Of a DNA stretch of 63,730 nucleotides, positions 1 to 10,000 are shown in pieces (the stretch's first letter is position 1; each line of letters starts with the position of its first letter). The notes below the pieces were generated by a model. It did not search any database, was not told the origin of the DNA, and saw only the letters and a list, made by a program, of their open reading frames with translations. The stretch comes from CAYXSX01 sp964467925. GTDB lineage: Bacteria > Pseudomonadota > Alphaproteobacteria > Micavibrionales > Micavibrionaceae. Position numbers and translations under genes: made by a program. The stretch lies in contig CAYXSX010000009.1 in assembly GCA_964467925.1 (NCBI GenBank), positions 1-63,730 on the forward strand, in the 5' to 3' direction.

Positions 1-208
1 TACAGGGCGCCGCCTCGTTCCAGCATGTCGCCACTCCAACCAGTGGGCGGGCAATATCCGCGTCGGTCAGCCCCATAGCGCGAAGCATCGCACGGCGCGG
101 CGCGGCGTCTGGCCCTTCTGTTACGTGACGGCTGACCAGTTTTGATTTATCCCATTTCACAGCCCCGTTGACCGGCGGGTGCGCCCGTTTTTCATTGAAT
201 ATTGTCAT
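1..208 (-). CDS. ilvD: Dihydroxy-acid dehydratase, N-terminal part
   Basis: Partial gene: the start codon is at 208 and the reading frame runs off the left edge after 69 codons. The visible N-terminus holds the family-typical SRHVTEGPDAAPRRAMLRAMG stretch (residues ~25-45) followed by a GVATCWNEAAPC segment. The Cys of the TCWNE motif is a known ligand of the Fe-S cluster. IlvD dehydrates 2,3-dihydroxy-3-methylbutanoate or -pentanoate in the cytoplasmic valine/isoleucine pathway. No clear Shine-Dalgarno sequence is seen before the ATG. The identification rests on this diagnostic N-terminus only; nothing can be said about the rest of the protein. Confidence 0.93.
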   Translation of the reverse strand, partial: MTIFNEKRAHPPVNGAVKWDKSKLVSRHVTEGPDAAPRRAMLRAMGLTDADIARPLVGVATCWNEAAPC

Positions 209-355
209 GGAATTACGCTTACAGACTATCGCCGGGAAACTCAAGCCCCAGCACCGGGACTAAATAGATTTTCTGGATTAACCCTCTTTTAATTACTTCA
301 CGATAAAATCTTTATGAGTTTTATGTTTAATGGAAAAACAACGGGGAGATTAATT

Positions 356-964
356 ATGAGCGCGCCGACAACAACGCCGTATCTTGTTCAATACACGGTG
401 GATCCAACTGGCCAAATGGGCAGCGTACGCCATTTAGGCGTGCCGGGCACTGACGGCATGGACGACCTTTCCGCAGCATTTCGAACAAATCATCGTCGTC
501 TGCAAGATGCTATATATTCAGGGGTTACAGACACAGCAGATGACGCCAGGGCACTTGCCGCCAAATACGGGCAAAATATCACAGCGACAGTTACCGTCGG
601 CATCACCTATGATCCGGAAAATCCAGCGAGACTTTATGATATGTATCATGTCCCGATGGTAACTTACATGGATCCAGACGGTAACAAAATTGATGTCGAC
701 AATGGCCCGGACTTTAATTCCCCCGCCCAAGCACACAGAGACGATCATTTTTTTGCGGCGTTATCAGGAAAACCAACCGATGATCCCCTTACTGCGTCTC
801 CTATCAAACACGATTTTATAGGAGGGCACGACACTCTCACCTCTGCTCATGGGAATGCTGTCAATCATACGGGAGAAACACCACTTGATGTAATTTCATC
901 TCTTCAGCAAACCGCAGAAGAAGTTAGAAATATGGATTTTGACTCTCTGCCCAAGCCATCATAA
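356..964 (+). CDS. Hypothetical protein, 202 aa
   Basis: Not recognised. The ATG at 356 is chosen over one at 314 because GGGGAG lies about 10 bases before it, while 314 has no ribosome binding site. The predicted protein is soluble, with no signal peptide or membrane segment. It is rich in Asp, Thr and His: a GVPGTDGMDD turn near residue 30, a YDPENPARLYDMYHVP segment in the middle, and a His/Asp-rich AQAHRDDHFF patch around residue 125. The 3' end overlaps the convergent PH-domain gene by six bases. It stands alone after an AT-rich upstream region, with ilvD divergent on the other side. No function is proposed. Confidence 0.7.
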   Translation: MSAPTTTPYLVQYTVDPTGQMGSVRHLGVPGTDGMDDLSAAFRTNHRRLQDAIYSGVTDTADDARALAAKYGQNITATVTVGITYDPENPARLYDMYHVPMVTYMDPDGNKIDVDNGPDFNSPAQAHRDDHFFAALSGKPTDDPLTASPIKHDFIGGHDTLTSAHGNAVNHTGETPLDVISSLQQTAEEVRNMDFDSLPKPS

Positions 965-1435
965 TCTCACGCTATTATCACCCAGCGTAATCTCGTTAAA
1001 CGCCTTGCGGAATTCTGGGCCGTTGGCCACATAAGGAACAGCGATAAAGCGGTTGCCCGTACCCATGATAATCACGTTGGAATAGCCGAAAATATAACCG
1101 GGCAGCATCCGCTCGAGCTCCAGACTTTCTATTTTATCAAAATGCAGGTTGACCACATCGACTTGCAGCACGCCGTAACGCGCCAAAACCCGCTTATTCG
1201 TAAGCACGAGCAGGAGCAAGTGCCGTTTGGTAATTTCATAAGCCAATATCAACAAACCGAAGACGCCGAGCAAAACGCCAAGCTGCCAGACAAAAACCGC
1301 TAGAATAAAGCCAAAAATAAGCACGACCGCGCCTTTCCACAAAATTGCATCATGGATGCGGGCGGTGTGCAAAACCTGCTCGCCCTCTACCAGCATATCG
1401 GAAATGGCTAAATCTGTGTCCTGCCGTTTGAACAT
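959..1435 (-). CDS. Bacterial PH-domain membrane protein (DUF304/bPH2-like), 158 aa
   Basis: Small membrane protein. A hydrophobic segment (residues ~30-65, probably two membrane passes) is followed by a bacterial pleckstrin-homology domain recognisable from TNKRVLARYGVL and the downstream beta-strands (FDKIESLELER, YSNVIIMGTGNRF). GAAGG precedes the ATG by five bases. The start lies inside the end of the upstream PH-domain gene (28-base overlap), so the two are probably translationally coupled and may act together. Homologues such as the YdbS/YdbT group are membrane proteins of unknown biochemical role. The 3' end overlaps the convergent orphan gene by six bases. Confidence 0.8.
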   Translation of the reverse strand: MFKRQDTDLAISDMLVEGEQVLHTARIHDAILWKGAVVLIFGFILAVFVWQLGVLLGVFGLLILAYEITKRHLLLLVLTNKRVLARYGVLQVDVVNLHFDKIESLELERMLPGYIFGYSNVIIMGTGNRFIAVPYVANGPEFRKAFNEITLGDNSVRL

Positions 1436-1962
1436 AGTGCCTTCGCTTTCTGGATCGCCTTGCGGAAGGCAACCGGGTTTTCTATGGGCGGCAGGATAAC
1501 CTCCCCCACGCCCATACCGCGAATCGCCAGCCGACCGTAGCCAAGCAAGCGCCCCAATATCGTCTGTAACACGTTCACGCCCTCGATACGATCAATGCTG
1601 ATTTCCCCGATATGGCGGGCGATAAGGCCCCGCTTGTATATCAGGCGGGAATCGGTAATCGCGATCTCGGTCGTCGCCTTGATAATCATCATATTGGCAA
1701 ACTGGTAAAGTCCGAAAACAAATATGATAAAGGCAAAAATACGAAGCCCCGGATGAAGATAACGGATGCCGTCCAGCCAGCCGACGCCGCGCGGTAAATC
1801 TCCCATCTTTACAGACATATAGACGCTTCCGGCGATAAAAAGGATTGCCGCCAGAGAAGACCAGACAATCGCCATAACCGCCACAACGGTGTGCATCCAG
1901 TGAAATTCACCCATATGAATCAACTCTTCATCAGGGCCCAAAGACTGTTGCACGTATAACAT
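1408..1962 (-). CDS. Bacterial PH-domain membrane protein (DUF304/bPH2-like), 184 aa
   Basis: Has the same architecture as its downstream neighbour. Two hydrophobic segments (residues ~27-50 and ~73-92) precede a bPH2 domain with ITDSRLIYKRGLI, ISIDRIEGVNV and GYGRLAIRGMG. An AGAGG ribosome binding site lies about nine bases before the ATG. It overlaps the next PH-domain gene by 28 bases and follows pfkA with only 21 bases between, so all three may be one transcript. The paired arrangement suggests a heteromeric membrane complex, but its function is unknown. The family assignment is by motif pattern only. Confidence 0.8.
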   Translation of the reverse strand: MLYVQQSLGPDEELIHMGEFHWMHTVVAVMAIVWSSLAAILFIAGSVYMSVKMGDLPRGVGWLDGIRYLHPGLRIFAFIIFVFGLYQFANMMIIKATTEIAITDSRLIYKRGLIARHIGEISIDRIEGVNVLQTILGRLLGYGRLAIRGMGVGEVILPPIENPVAFRKAIQKAKALCSNGRTQI

Positions 1963-1983
1963 TAATATTCGCCTCTAAACCGT

Positions 1984-3060
1984 TTAATCACCGAATGAAA
2001 TTCCCAGTGCGCGCGCGGTATGCACCAACGTGCCCTCCAAAGGAACAGTGTAGCATTCCTTCACCACATCCTCCAGCGCCACGTCTGTCACCTCCCAGTT
2101 CTGCATGACAACCACGCGACCGAACTTACCTTCTTTGATCAGGTCTACAGCCCGCACGCCAAAGGCCGAAGCCAACAAACGGTCGTTATAGGTCGGCTGT
2201 CCGCCGCGCTGCACATGACCAAGCACGGTCACACGGGTTTCCGAGCCCGTCGCCTTGGCGATGCGCGGACCCAGATATTCGCCGATCCCGCCGTAACGCT
2301 TCTCCCCGCCGTGATAAACCATCTGGTGTTTTTCACCTTCCAGAGTTTTCACGGCCTCGGACACGATGACAAGCGCGAAATTGCGGCCCGCCGCCTTTAC
2401 CGTATTGATTTTTTCGGCAATCTTTTCAATGGAATAAGATATCTCCGGGATCAAAATCACATCGGCCCCGCCCGCAATACCCGCATTTAGCGCAATGTGG
2501 CCCGCATCGCGGCCCATAACCTCAAGGATCATCACCCGGTCATGGCTTGCCGCTGTGGGCTGAAGACGGTCCAGCGCCTCGGTGGCCACAGCCACAGCCG
2601 TATCGAACCCCACGCTCATCTCCGTCAAACCCACGTCATTATCAATGGTTTTGGGAACACCGACGAAATTGATCCCGCCTTTAGTGGTCAGGCGGTTAAG
2701 AATATCGAAACTGCCGTCCCCGCCGATCCCTATTAACGCATCGAGCCCTAGCGTTTTGAAATGCGCAACCACCTCGTCCGACCGGTCGACAATTTTTCCG
2801 TCATCCATTTTGTAGCGAAAGGGGTTGCGCGAGTTTGTCGTGCCCAGGATTGTCCCGCCCAGCCGCATGATATACCCCTCGAAATCCTTGGGATGCAGGG
2901 TTTTCACCCTTGGCGGACTATCCAGAAGACCGGCGGTGCCATTTTGAATACCAATCGTTTCGTATCCTAAATTATGGGCCCTGTGAACGACCGCTCTTAT
3001 GACAGCATTAAGCCCTGCGCAATCTCCTCCACTCGTAAGGATTCCAATTTTTTTGCTCAT
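1984..3060 (-). CDS. pfkA: 6-phosphofructokinase, group III type, 358 aa
   Basis: Phosphorylates fructose 6-phosphate in glycolysis. Visible motifs are the N-terminal GILTSGGDCAGLNA (residues 6-19), GGDGS (113-117), PKTIDND (136-142, with the probable catalytic Asp140) and MGRDAGHIA. Gly in GGDGS (E. coli position 104) combined with Lys in PKTIDND (position 124) is the signature of the mixed or group III family, which usually uses ATP despite carrying the Lys typical of PPi enzymes. The ATG at 3060 is used because the family N-terminus MSKKIGILTSGG starts there; an in-frame ATG 120 bases upstream would add an untypical Lys-rich extension. The two PH-domain genes lie directly downstream. Confidence 0.93.
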   Translation of the reverse strand: MSKKIGILTSGGDCAGLNAVIRAVVHRAHNLGYETIGIQNGTAGLLDSPPRVKTLHPKDFEGYIMRLGGTILGTTNSRNPFRYKMDDGKIVDRSDEVVAHFKTLGLDALIGIGGDGSFDILNRLTTKGGINFVGVPKTIDNDVGLTEMSVGFDTAVAVATEALDRLQPTAASHDRVMILEVMGRDAGHIALNAGIAGGADVILIPEISYSIEKIAEKINTVKAAGRNFALVIVSEAVKTLEGEKHQMVYHGGEKRYGGIGEYLGPRIAKATGSETRVTVLGHVQRGGQPTYNDRLLASAFGVRAVDLIKEGKFGRVVVMQNWEVTDVALEDVVKECYTVPLEGTLVHTARALGISFGD

Positions 3061-3222
3061 TATTCTCACACTTTGATTTAACAATAGTCTTTGTGTTAAG
3101 ATAAAGGATAAGCTCAAAATCACCAAACGCTTTTGCGGGCGTATTTTGTTTTTGCGCTTTTTTTGTTTTTGTATTATCAAACAGCGGTCTATGTGATATC
3201 TTTAAGGTTGAGTTTAACCGGA

Positions 3223-3444
3223 ATGTATGATTTTTCCAACATGGAAGACGAAGAAGAGCTGCGCGCCAAACTGGCCGAGTATAGATACGAGCATGAATTG
3301 CTGGATGAGACCATCGATCGCCTGATGAGCAGTGATGGGCCTGTGAATCTATTACATATGCAGCAGCTCAAGAAAAAGAAATTATGGTTTAAGGACATGA
3401 TTCAAAAACTGGAAAGCCTGCTCATCGACGACATCATCGCTTAA
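3223..3444 (+). CDS. DUF465 (YdcH-like) small protein, 73 aa
   Basis: Short, charged, all-helical protein. The pattern EEELRAKLAEYRYEHELLDE, then LLHMQQLKKKKLWFKDMI, matches the DUF465/YdcH family of about 70-residue helical hairpins whose function is unknown. The ATG at 3223 gives the family length; a second ATG at 3241 is a close alternative, and neither has a strong ribosome binding site. It is divergent from pfkA and lies 62 bases before purE. Confidence 0.8.
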   Translation: MYDFSNMEDEEELRAKLAEYRYEHELLDETIDRLMSSDGPVNLLHMQQLKKKKLWFKDMIQKLESLLIDDIIA

Positions 3445-3506
3445 CCTTTAAACTTCCCGCGTAACAAACACTTGCCTCTTACCCCCTCTTTTACTATAAA
3501 CACGCC

Positions 3507-4004
3507 ATGACTCATTCCGACAAAGACCCGGTTATCGGTATCATTATGGGATCACAATCCGACTGGGAAACCATGAAACATGGTCATGACATCCTGCATG
3601 ATCTCGGCATCCCTCACGAATGCAAAATCGTATCGGCGCACCGCACACCTGAGCGCCTCGTTGAATACGCCAAAGGCGCAAAGGGCCGCGGCCTGAAAGT
3701 GATTATAGCCGGTGCAGGCGGCGCGGCGCATCTTCCCGGTATGGCGGCCTCCATGACGCCCCTTCCCGTGCTGGGCGTTCCGGTGGAAAGCAAGGCACTT
3801 AAGGGTATGGACAGCCTCCTTTCTATCGTGCAAATGCCCGGCGGCATCCCTGTCGGCACGCTGGCCATCGGTCACGCGGGCGCAAAAAATGCTGCGCTTT
3901 TGGCCGCATCAATTATTGCGCTTCAGGATAAAGAGGTAGCGGCAAAGCTTGATAATTTCCGCCAGTCACAGACTGACAGCGTGGCAAAAGAGCCAAAAGA
4001 TTAA
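3507..4004 (+). CDS. purE: N5-carboxyaminoimidazole ribonucleotide mutase
   Basis: Class I PurE (165 aa, typical length). It converts N5-CAIR to CAIR in purine synthesis and works with PurK, which follows. Visible motifs are IIMGSQSDWETM (residues 12-23), SAHRTPERL with catalytic His45, and AGAGGAAHLPGM forming the active-site loop. The pairing with PurK argues for the bacterial two-step N5-CAIR route instead of the one-step class II enzyme. About 130 bases separate it from purK, so it may have its own leader or share the transcript. Confidence 0.97.
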   Translation: MTHSDKDPVIGIIMGSQSDWETMKHGHDILHDLGIPHECKIVSAHRTPERLVEYAKGAKGRGLKVIIAGAGGAAHLPGMAASMTPLPVLGVPVESKALKGMDSLLSIVQMPGGIPVGTLAIGHAGAKNAALLAASIIALQDKEVAAKLDNFRQSQTDSVAKEPKD

Positions 4005-4133
4005 TTCCGCTCTTCCGCAATAAACGCGCAAGAGATGCGTTGAGATTTTTTGCTGCGGTTTTATTTAAGACTATGCCGCGCTAAAACCGGCACCATTTTT
4101 TAAAAGGGCTTGGCCCGCCACGGTAAAAAAAAT

Positions 4134-5216
4134 ATGAGTGAAACCACAAAAACCCTCGGAATTCTAGGCGGCGGCCAGCTGGGACGTATGAGCGCACAAG
4201 CGGCGCACAAGCTAGGCATTAGGACTGTGATCTTTACGCCCGAAGAAGCCAGCCCCGCCTCACAGGTGGCCGATGAAACGATTATCGCCTCTTATGATAA
4301 TACAGAAGCGCTGGAGCGTTTTGCAACCTGCGTCGACGTGATTTCGTATGAATTTGAGAATATCCCGGTAGAAACCGTGAGACACCTGAAACGGTTCAAA
4401 CCTGTTTATCCTGATGAGAGCCTTCTCGCCGTCACGCAAGACCGGATTGCGGAGAAATCCTTCCTTAATTCCATAAGCATTCCGACCTCTAGATGGGCAC
4501 CTGTGAACGCACCGAAAGACATCTCAAGCGCCTTAAAGACCTTCGGCGCACCTTCTATGATTTTAAAAACGGTACGTTTCGGATACGATGGGAAAGGCCA
4601 ACTGAAGCACGGTTTAGAAAAAAGCATAAATAATTCATGGGAATCGCTGGGTGGTGTCCCCCTCATCGCGGAGGAGATCATCGACTTCGCTTTTGAAATT
4701 TCGGTCATCGTTGCCCGCGATTACACGGGAAACACGGTCGCCTACCCCCCTGTGCTTAACGAACATGAAAATCATATATTGTCCAAGACCACTGCTCCGG
4801 CCCCTATCACCAAAGACATGGCAAAAGAGGCGCAAGAACTGGCCGTGCGCCTTGCCGAAAAAGTGAACCTGCGCGGTGTTCTCGCGCTGGAGCTTTTTGT
4901 GACCCGCGATGGAAAATTGCTGGCCAATGAAATCGCGCCGCGCACCCATAATTCGGGTCACTGGAGCATTGACGCCTGCACTGTGTCGCAATTCGAAAAT
5001 CACGTGCGTGCCGTTTGCGGCCTGCTCGTTCTTGACCCCGGCCAGCATCACGAAGCTGTGATGATCAATTTAATCGGCGAAGATGTGAAACGCGCCGAAG
5101 AGTTCAAAACGCAAAAAAATGCTTGCGTTCATCTCTACGGCAAGCATGATACAAAGCCGGGCCGTAAGATGGGCCATGTGACAATTTTAGGTGACGAAAT
5201 TGGGAACCCCATATAA
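4134..5216 (+). CDS. purK: 5-(carboxyamino)imidazole ribonucleotide synthase
   Basis: ATP-grasp enzyme (360 aa) that carboxylates AIR with bicarbonate and ATP to give N5-CAIR for PurE. The N-terminus has GILGGGQLGRM (from about residue 9), the centre KTVRFGYDGKGQ and the ATP-grasp lid, and the C-terminal half NEIAPRTHNSGHW, which carries metal and substrate ligands. The ATG at 4134 gives the usual N-terminus. A TTG at 4110 is possible but sits one base after its AAGGG, which is too close. fumC follows after a short gap. Confidence 0.96.
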   Translation: MSETTKTLGILGGGQLGRMSAQAAHKLGIRTVIFTPEEASPASQVADETIIASYDNTEALERFATCVDVISYEFENIPVETVRHLKRFKPVYPDESLLAVTQDRIAEKSFLNSISIPTSRWAPVNAPKDISSALKTFGAPSMILKTVRFGYDGKGQLKHGLEKSINNSWESLGGVPLIAEEIIDFAFEISVIVARDYTGNTVAYPPVLNEHENHILSKTTAPAPITKDMAKEAQELAVRLAEKVNLRGVLALELFVTRDGKLLANEIAPRTHNSGHWSIDACTVSQFENHVRAVCGLLVLDPGQHHEAVMINLIGEDVKRAEEFKTQKNACVHLYGKHDTKPGRKMGHVTILGDEIGNPI

Positions 5217-5237
5217 CCCCATATAAGGAATAGGAAA

Positions 5238-6677
5238 ATGAGCAAGGCAGCCTTAAAACAGGAAAGAGCAATGACAAACAAAAACAGCAAAACCAGAACA
5301 GAAACCGATTCCATCGGCGCGATCGAAGTTCCTTTCGATGCCTATTGGGGCGCGCAAACCCAGCGCAGTCTGGAGAATTTTGATATCGGCACGGAAAAAA
5401 TGCCCGAGCCGCTTATCAAAGCACTCGGCGTACAGAAAAAGGCTTGTGCCCTGGTCAATATGGATATGGGCATCCTCGACAAAAACATCGGCGAAGCGAT
5501 CATCAAGGCCGCTGACGAGGTCATAGACGGCACGCTGGCCGATCAGTTCCCCCTCGCCGTCTGGCAAACCGGATCAGGCACTCAAACCAATATGAATGCT
5601 AACGAAGTCATCGCGGGCCGTGCCAATGAAATGCTGGCCGGAACGCGTGGCGGCAAAACCCCGGTTCACCCCAACGACATGGTGAACATGAGCCAGAGCT
5701 CCAATGACACCTTCCCGACCGTCATGCATATCGCCGCAGTGCAGGAGGTTCACGCGCGCCTGATCCCCTCTCTGGAAAAGCTGCATAACGCCCTAGAGCG
5801 CAAGACACAAGAGTTTTCAAGCCTTGTAAAGAACGGGCGGACGCATATGCAGGACGCAACCCCCCTGACACTGGGTCAGGAATTCTCCGGCTACGCCAAG
5901 CAGATCGAATACGGCATCGCCCGCGTGCGTGACACGCTGCCGCGTCTCTCTCAACTGGCTCAAGGCGGCACCGCGGTGGGTACTGGCATCAATTCCCGCG
6001 CCGGTTTTGCAGAAAATGTTGCAACAAAAGTCTCCGAAATCACCGGATTGCCTTTCGTTACGGCGGAGAACAAATTTGAAGCACTAGCGGCGCATGATGC
6101 GCTGATCGAGCATTCCGGCGCGCTGAATACGATTGCAGCTTCGCTTATGAAAATCGCAAACGACATTCGTCTTTTAGGCTCCGGCCCGCGCGGCGGCATC
6201 GGCGAGATCATCTTACCCGCAAATGAACCCGGTTCATCGATCATGCCGGGCAAGGTGAACCCGACCCAATGTGAAGCGCTCACAATGGTCTGTACGCAAG
6301 TCATGGGCAACCATATGGCGATCACCGTGGCCGGATCGAACGGTCATTTTGAACTCAACGTGTTCAAGCCTGTAATGATTTACAACGTGCTTCAATCCAT
6401 CCGCCTGATCGCGGATGCGGCGCGCAGCTTTACCGACCATTGCGTGGACGGTATCGAGGCCAACCACGCACGTATTAAGGAACTCATGGAAAACTCCCTG
6501 ATGCTGGTCACAGCGCTCAACCCTCATATCGGCTATGATAATGCAGCGAAAATCGCCAAAAAGGCCCATGCTGACTGCACAACCCTGAAGGAAGCGGCGC
6601 TTGAGCTTAAACTGCTCACCGCCGAACAGTTCGATGAATGGGTTAACCCGCTGGATATGATCAACCCGAAGGACTAA
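5238..6677 (+). CDS. fumC: Class II fumarate hydratase
   Basis: TCA-cycle fumarase (479 aa): reversible hydration of fumarate to malate, iron-independent homotetramer. Motifs seen are GSGTQTNMNANEV (residues ~112-124), SSNDTFPT (~155), GRTHMQDATPLTLGQE (~200) and the superfamily signature GSSIMPGKVNP (~332-342), which carries the catalytic Ser loop. The ATG at 5238 follows AAGGAATAGGAAA. A second ATG at 5271 also has a good ribosome binding site and would remove 11 residues ahead of the conserved RTETDSIG start, so either start is possible. A palindromic element and an RHH gene follow. Confidence 0.97.
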   Translation: MSKAALKQERAMTNKNSKTRTETDSIGAIEVPFDAYWGAQTQRSLENFDIGTEKMPEPLIKALGVQKKACALVNMDMGILDKNIGEAIIKAADEVIDGTLADQFPLAVWQTGSGTQTNMNANEVIAGRANEMLAGTRGGKTPVHPNDMVNMSQSSNDTFPTVMHIAAVQEVHARLIPSLEKLHNALERKTQEFSSLVKNGRTHMQDATPLTLGQEFSGYAKQIEYGIARVRDTLPRLSQLAQGGTAVGTGINSRAGFAENVATKVSEITGLPFVTAENKFEALAAHDALIEHSGALNTIAASLMKIANDIRLLGSGPRGGIGEIILPANEPGSSIMPGKVNPTQCEALTMVCTQVMGNHMAITVAGSNGHFELNVFKPVMIYNVLQSIRLIADAARSFTDHCVDGIEANHARIKELMENSLMLVTALNPHIGYDNAAKIAKKAHADCTTLKEAALELKLLTAEQFDEWVNPLDMINPKD

Positions 6678-6686
6678 ATTTTTCAT

Positions 6687-6768
6687 GTCATTGCGAGCGC
6701 AGCGAAGCAATCTAGAAATCTATCATGAGGCCTTGGATTGCTTCGTTGCTAGCGCTCCTCGCAATGAC
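6687..6768. repeat. Palindromic element, family A (GTCATTGCGAG...CTCGCAATGAC)
   Basis: An 82-base inverted repeat between fumC and the RHH gene. The outer arms are GTCATTGCGAGC and GCTCCTCGCAATGAC, with inner arms around GAAGCAATCTAG and GATTGCTTCG. It is a REP-like intergenic element with three further family members in this window (28749, 31930, 35071). It lies 9 bases after the fumC stop and ends 10 bases before the RHH start, so it may act as a transcript-end structure. Confidence 0.9.
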
Positions 6769-6778
6769 GAGTGAAACC

Positions 6779-7000
6779 ATGAAAAAACGCTCCGTCACTA
6801 TCGCAGGCCATGCTACCAGCATTACGCTGGAGGCTGAATTTTGGGATGTCTTGAAAAATATCGCGCAAAAACGCGGACTTTCCCTCAACGCCCTGATCAC
6901 GGAAATCGACGAGACGCGCGCGCAAACCAACCCGGACGGCAATCTTTCCAGCGCCATCCGGGTTTATATCCTGCAGGAATTACTGAAGAATTCCCTTTAA
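6779..7000 (+). CDS. Ribbon-helix-helix domain protein, 73 aa
   Basis: Small putative DNA-binding protein. KKRSVTIAGHATSITLE forms the basic beta-strand, followed by two helices (EFWDVLKNIAQKRG and SLNALITEIDETR), which match the RHH_4-type fold commonly found after fumC in alphaproteobacteria. The ATG at 6779 is chosen because an upstream ATG at 6764 would start inside the palindromic element. The 3' end overlaps the convergent AsmA-like gene by 21 bases. Its target is unknown; the context suggests linkage to fumC through read-through across the palindrome. Confidence 0.82.
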   Translation: MKKRSVTIAGHATSITLEAEFWDVLKNIAQKRGLSLNALITEIDETRAQTNPDGNLSSAIRVYILQELLKNSL

Positions 7001-10000
7001 TACGTCTTTGAGCGCGTCTTCGGGCTTGGGAGCCTGTTGTGCGGGCTGCGCTGGTGGATCTGCAGAAGTTTCAGCAGCGGGGGGTTCACTTTCAGACCCT
7101 GCCGCCGGAGCCACATTGTCATTCGCGGGCTCTGGCGTTACGACCGGAGCTTGTGGAGTTTGTGCAGGAGGAGGCACCCCCAAAGCGCCGCCGATCACGC
7201 CCCCTAAAGGCCCGCCAAGTTTATCGCCAAGCTTGTCGTTTATAACTTTCTCCAGTTTACGGCTGAGCTTCTGGCTCAGATAATCCTGAAGCGGTCCCTG
7301 CCCGAATGTCCGGGCGGGATCGTCTAACGGCCCCTCGAATTTAAAGGTAAAGGGCGGAATATACTCCCCTTCCGGCTGCTGCTTCAAGGTCACATCATGT
7401 TTGGTTTTCAGGTTCCAGGGAGGCAGGTTGACAGAACCTGTGGTGGCCATATGTGCCTGCGGCCCCGTCATATCCAGCTTGGAGATATTGATTACGCCCT
7501 CTGAAATGGCAAACTCACCGTCCATGGCATCGAACTGCGTCGAACCGCCGCTCGCGGTGCTGTCCCAGATACCGGCAAGTGTATCGCCGGGTTTACTGCT
7601 GATCGAAAGCGCCTGGGCGAATTTGGCAAGGTCGAACCCTTCCAGTATGATATTTGCACCGCTCAGCGCCCCTTTGCCGCTTAAATCGTAAATAAGCGCG
7701 GCTTGCGATACGCCGAAGGTTTTAATCTCCACATCGAACGCCCCCTTGCCACGCGCGGTCAAAAGTCCGGTCGCCTTGGTCAAAGTGCTGAGCTGCGCCA
7801 GATCGATATCGCGAAGCTGTGCCTGCCCGTCTATCTGTACGGGAAGACGCGGGTTTTTATCGGCCTTTACATTCCCGTTCAAAGTCATCGTGCCGCCAAA
7901 AAGCCCTGCACTCATGTCTTTAACAGACAGCGCCCCGCTTTGCAGGGAAATAGCGGCCTGCGGCTTTGTCAGGATAATTCTGTCATGCTTGAAGGAATTA
8001 GCCGCCACCTGTAGATCGAGATTGGCACTTTGCATCCAACCCCAATCAAGCGCCTCGCGCGACCAGCGCACGGCTCCCTCCTCCCGGCCCGTATTGCCCG
8101 TGGAAGAGCGGATACGCTGTGTTTGCGCTGCTTCTGCATTATCGGACAGGACAACATCACCAAAACGCAGCGTCCCGGTCAGGGCAGGGACGCTCTGCGC
8201 CGTATTGACATCCAACGCGCCTTCCATCGCGATGCCAGCAATATCGGCCTTCAGATCGGTGATTTTATAAAGTGCCGCCTCTTTCTGCACCTTGGCATAA
8301 GCATCCAGCGGTTTGGAAAGTATTTTCACGCGCTGCGCTTCAGGATTTAAAAGCTGGATAAACTGCGAAAGGTTGGGATGCTTGACCTGCAGCGTCATAT
8401 CGTTAAACGCCATATCGCCCGTAAGATTGCTCAAACTGCCCTGCGCGATCAAATCGCCACCCAGCGCCTTTACATTTGCTTTTAGTGCCGCTTTTTGCGC
8501 ATCGCCATTCAAAGAGGCCCGCACTTGCGCCTCTTTTTCAGATTTGGAAAATTCCGGCAAATCGATTTTCATTTCTTTCGCAAAAGCGTTCGCATCCTTC
8601 GTATCCGCACTCAAGCTGGCGTCTATCCCCGTAAGCTGTTTCAGGCTTTTAACTGAAAGATTAAGTGTGCCCTGCGCTCCCCCCAAATCCTCAACCATAA
8701 CCTGCATCGTGGAAAGCGCATCACCGCTCATAACAGCCCGCGCCCGCGCGCCGCGTATATCATGCGACATCGCACGCAAATTGCCGATATTCACATCCAA
8801 ATCAATATCATAAGGCAAGTTAATCTCGGGCAGTGCGAACGGCTTCTTCGTACCTTCCGCCGTGTTTTGCGGTGCTTTAGGAGCAAGTGCCTTTTGAACC
8901 GCATCATAATTGAGCTTGTCGATATTCAGCGCCGCCTGAAGCAACGCAGGCCCCGCCGACGTTTCCTCGCGGAAACTGCCCGTCAGGGAAACTGTCATAT
9001 CGTCCAGTTTGACATTCGCGCTTTTCAAAGTGGCCAGCGCGGGTTTTATTTCTGCGTTCAGATCGGCGCTACCCTTCGACCAAAGCCCTGCCAGAGCCTC
9101 GTTTTCAAAACCGAAAACCTGCAGGGTAAAGGGAAGGTTCTTCGCCTCGCCTTGCGCCCGCACACCCAGAACGGGCTCGGAATAAACCACGCCACCTTTT
9201 TGAGAATTGCTGACATCCATGAATTCCAGCTTGCCGGACAGGTTGAGCGTTCCACCGCCGGGAATTTCTTCTGCCCCTGCCTTAAAGCTGATTTTCGGGC
9301 CGGCCTTCTCCGCCGAAATACTGGCGGCCTTATACATTTCCCCGCGGTAAACAACAGCGGGCAATTCCATCGCCAACGTCGCGTTCACGTCTGCGGGCAT
9401 AACTACGCTATCGGGTATAAAACCGCCCTCTTCATTTTTCGCTGCGGGCGGCGGAAGGCGTGAAAGCACGGTATCAAGATTAAACATGTCGGCGGAACGC
9501 AAGCTGGTTTCCGCCGTTTTTTCCTTGGTATCGTAGAGGAAGCCCCCGGAAAGAGGTTGGCCTGCGACATCGATCGTCATATTCTTGATCTGCGCGCGCT
9601 CGCGGGCATAGGTCAAAAGCCCCTTGATCGAAACGGGCAGCCTGGCCGTATTTTGCGCCCCCGCCGCTATAAACCTTGTTGCATCGGCCATAACAAGCGC
9701 GGTTTCGCCTTGAAGTTCGAACGGAGCCTGCAGACCCACAACGCCCGCATAACTTAAATTCGCCTGCGCCTTGAGCGCGGTAATTTCCGCATTCACCGGC
9801 AAACTGCCCGCATCATCGGTTAAACGGCCCGTCGTAATATTCAGAGCGATTTCTTGCCCGAAACCTTCCAGATTACCCTTGAGCTTGAACGGCCCCTTAA
9901 GGGTATCGGCGGCGACCTCCATATTGACGTTCTGGATACTTATCGGTTCTTCTGCTCCTTGCGGCAAAAACGTCAAAACCCCCTGGGTAATTGTTACCTG

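Noticed and set aside
8762..9463. Plus-strand open frame of 233 codons inside the AsmA-like gene
   Set aside because: Antisense of a clear AsmA frame; no ribosome binding site or motif.
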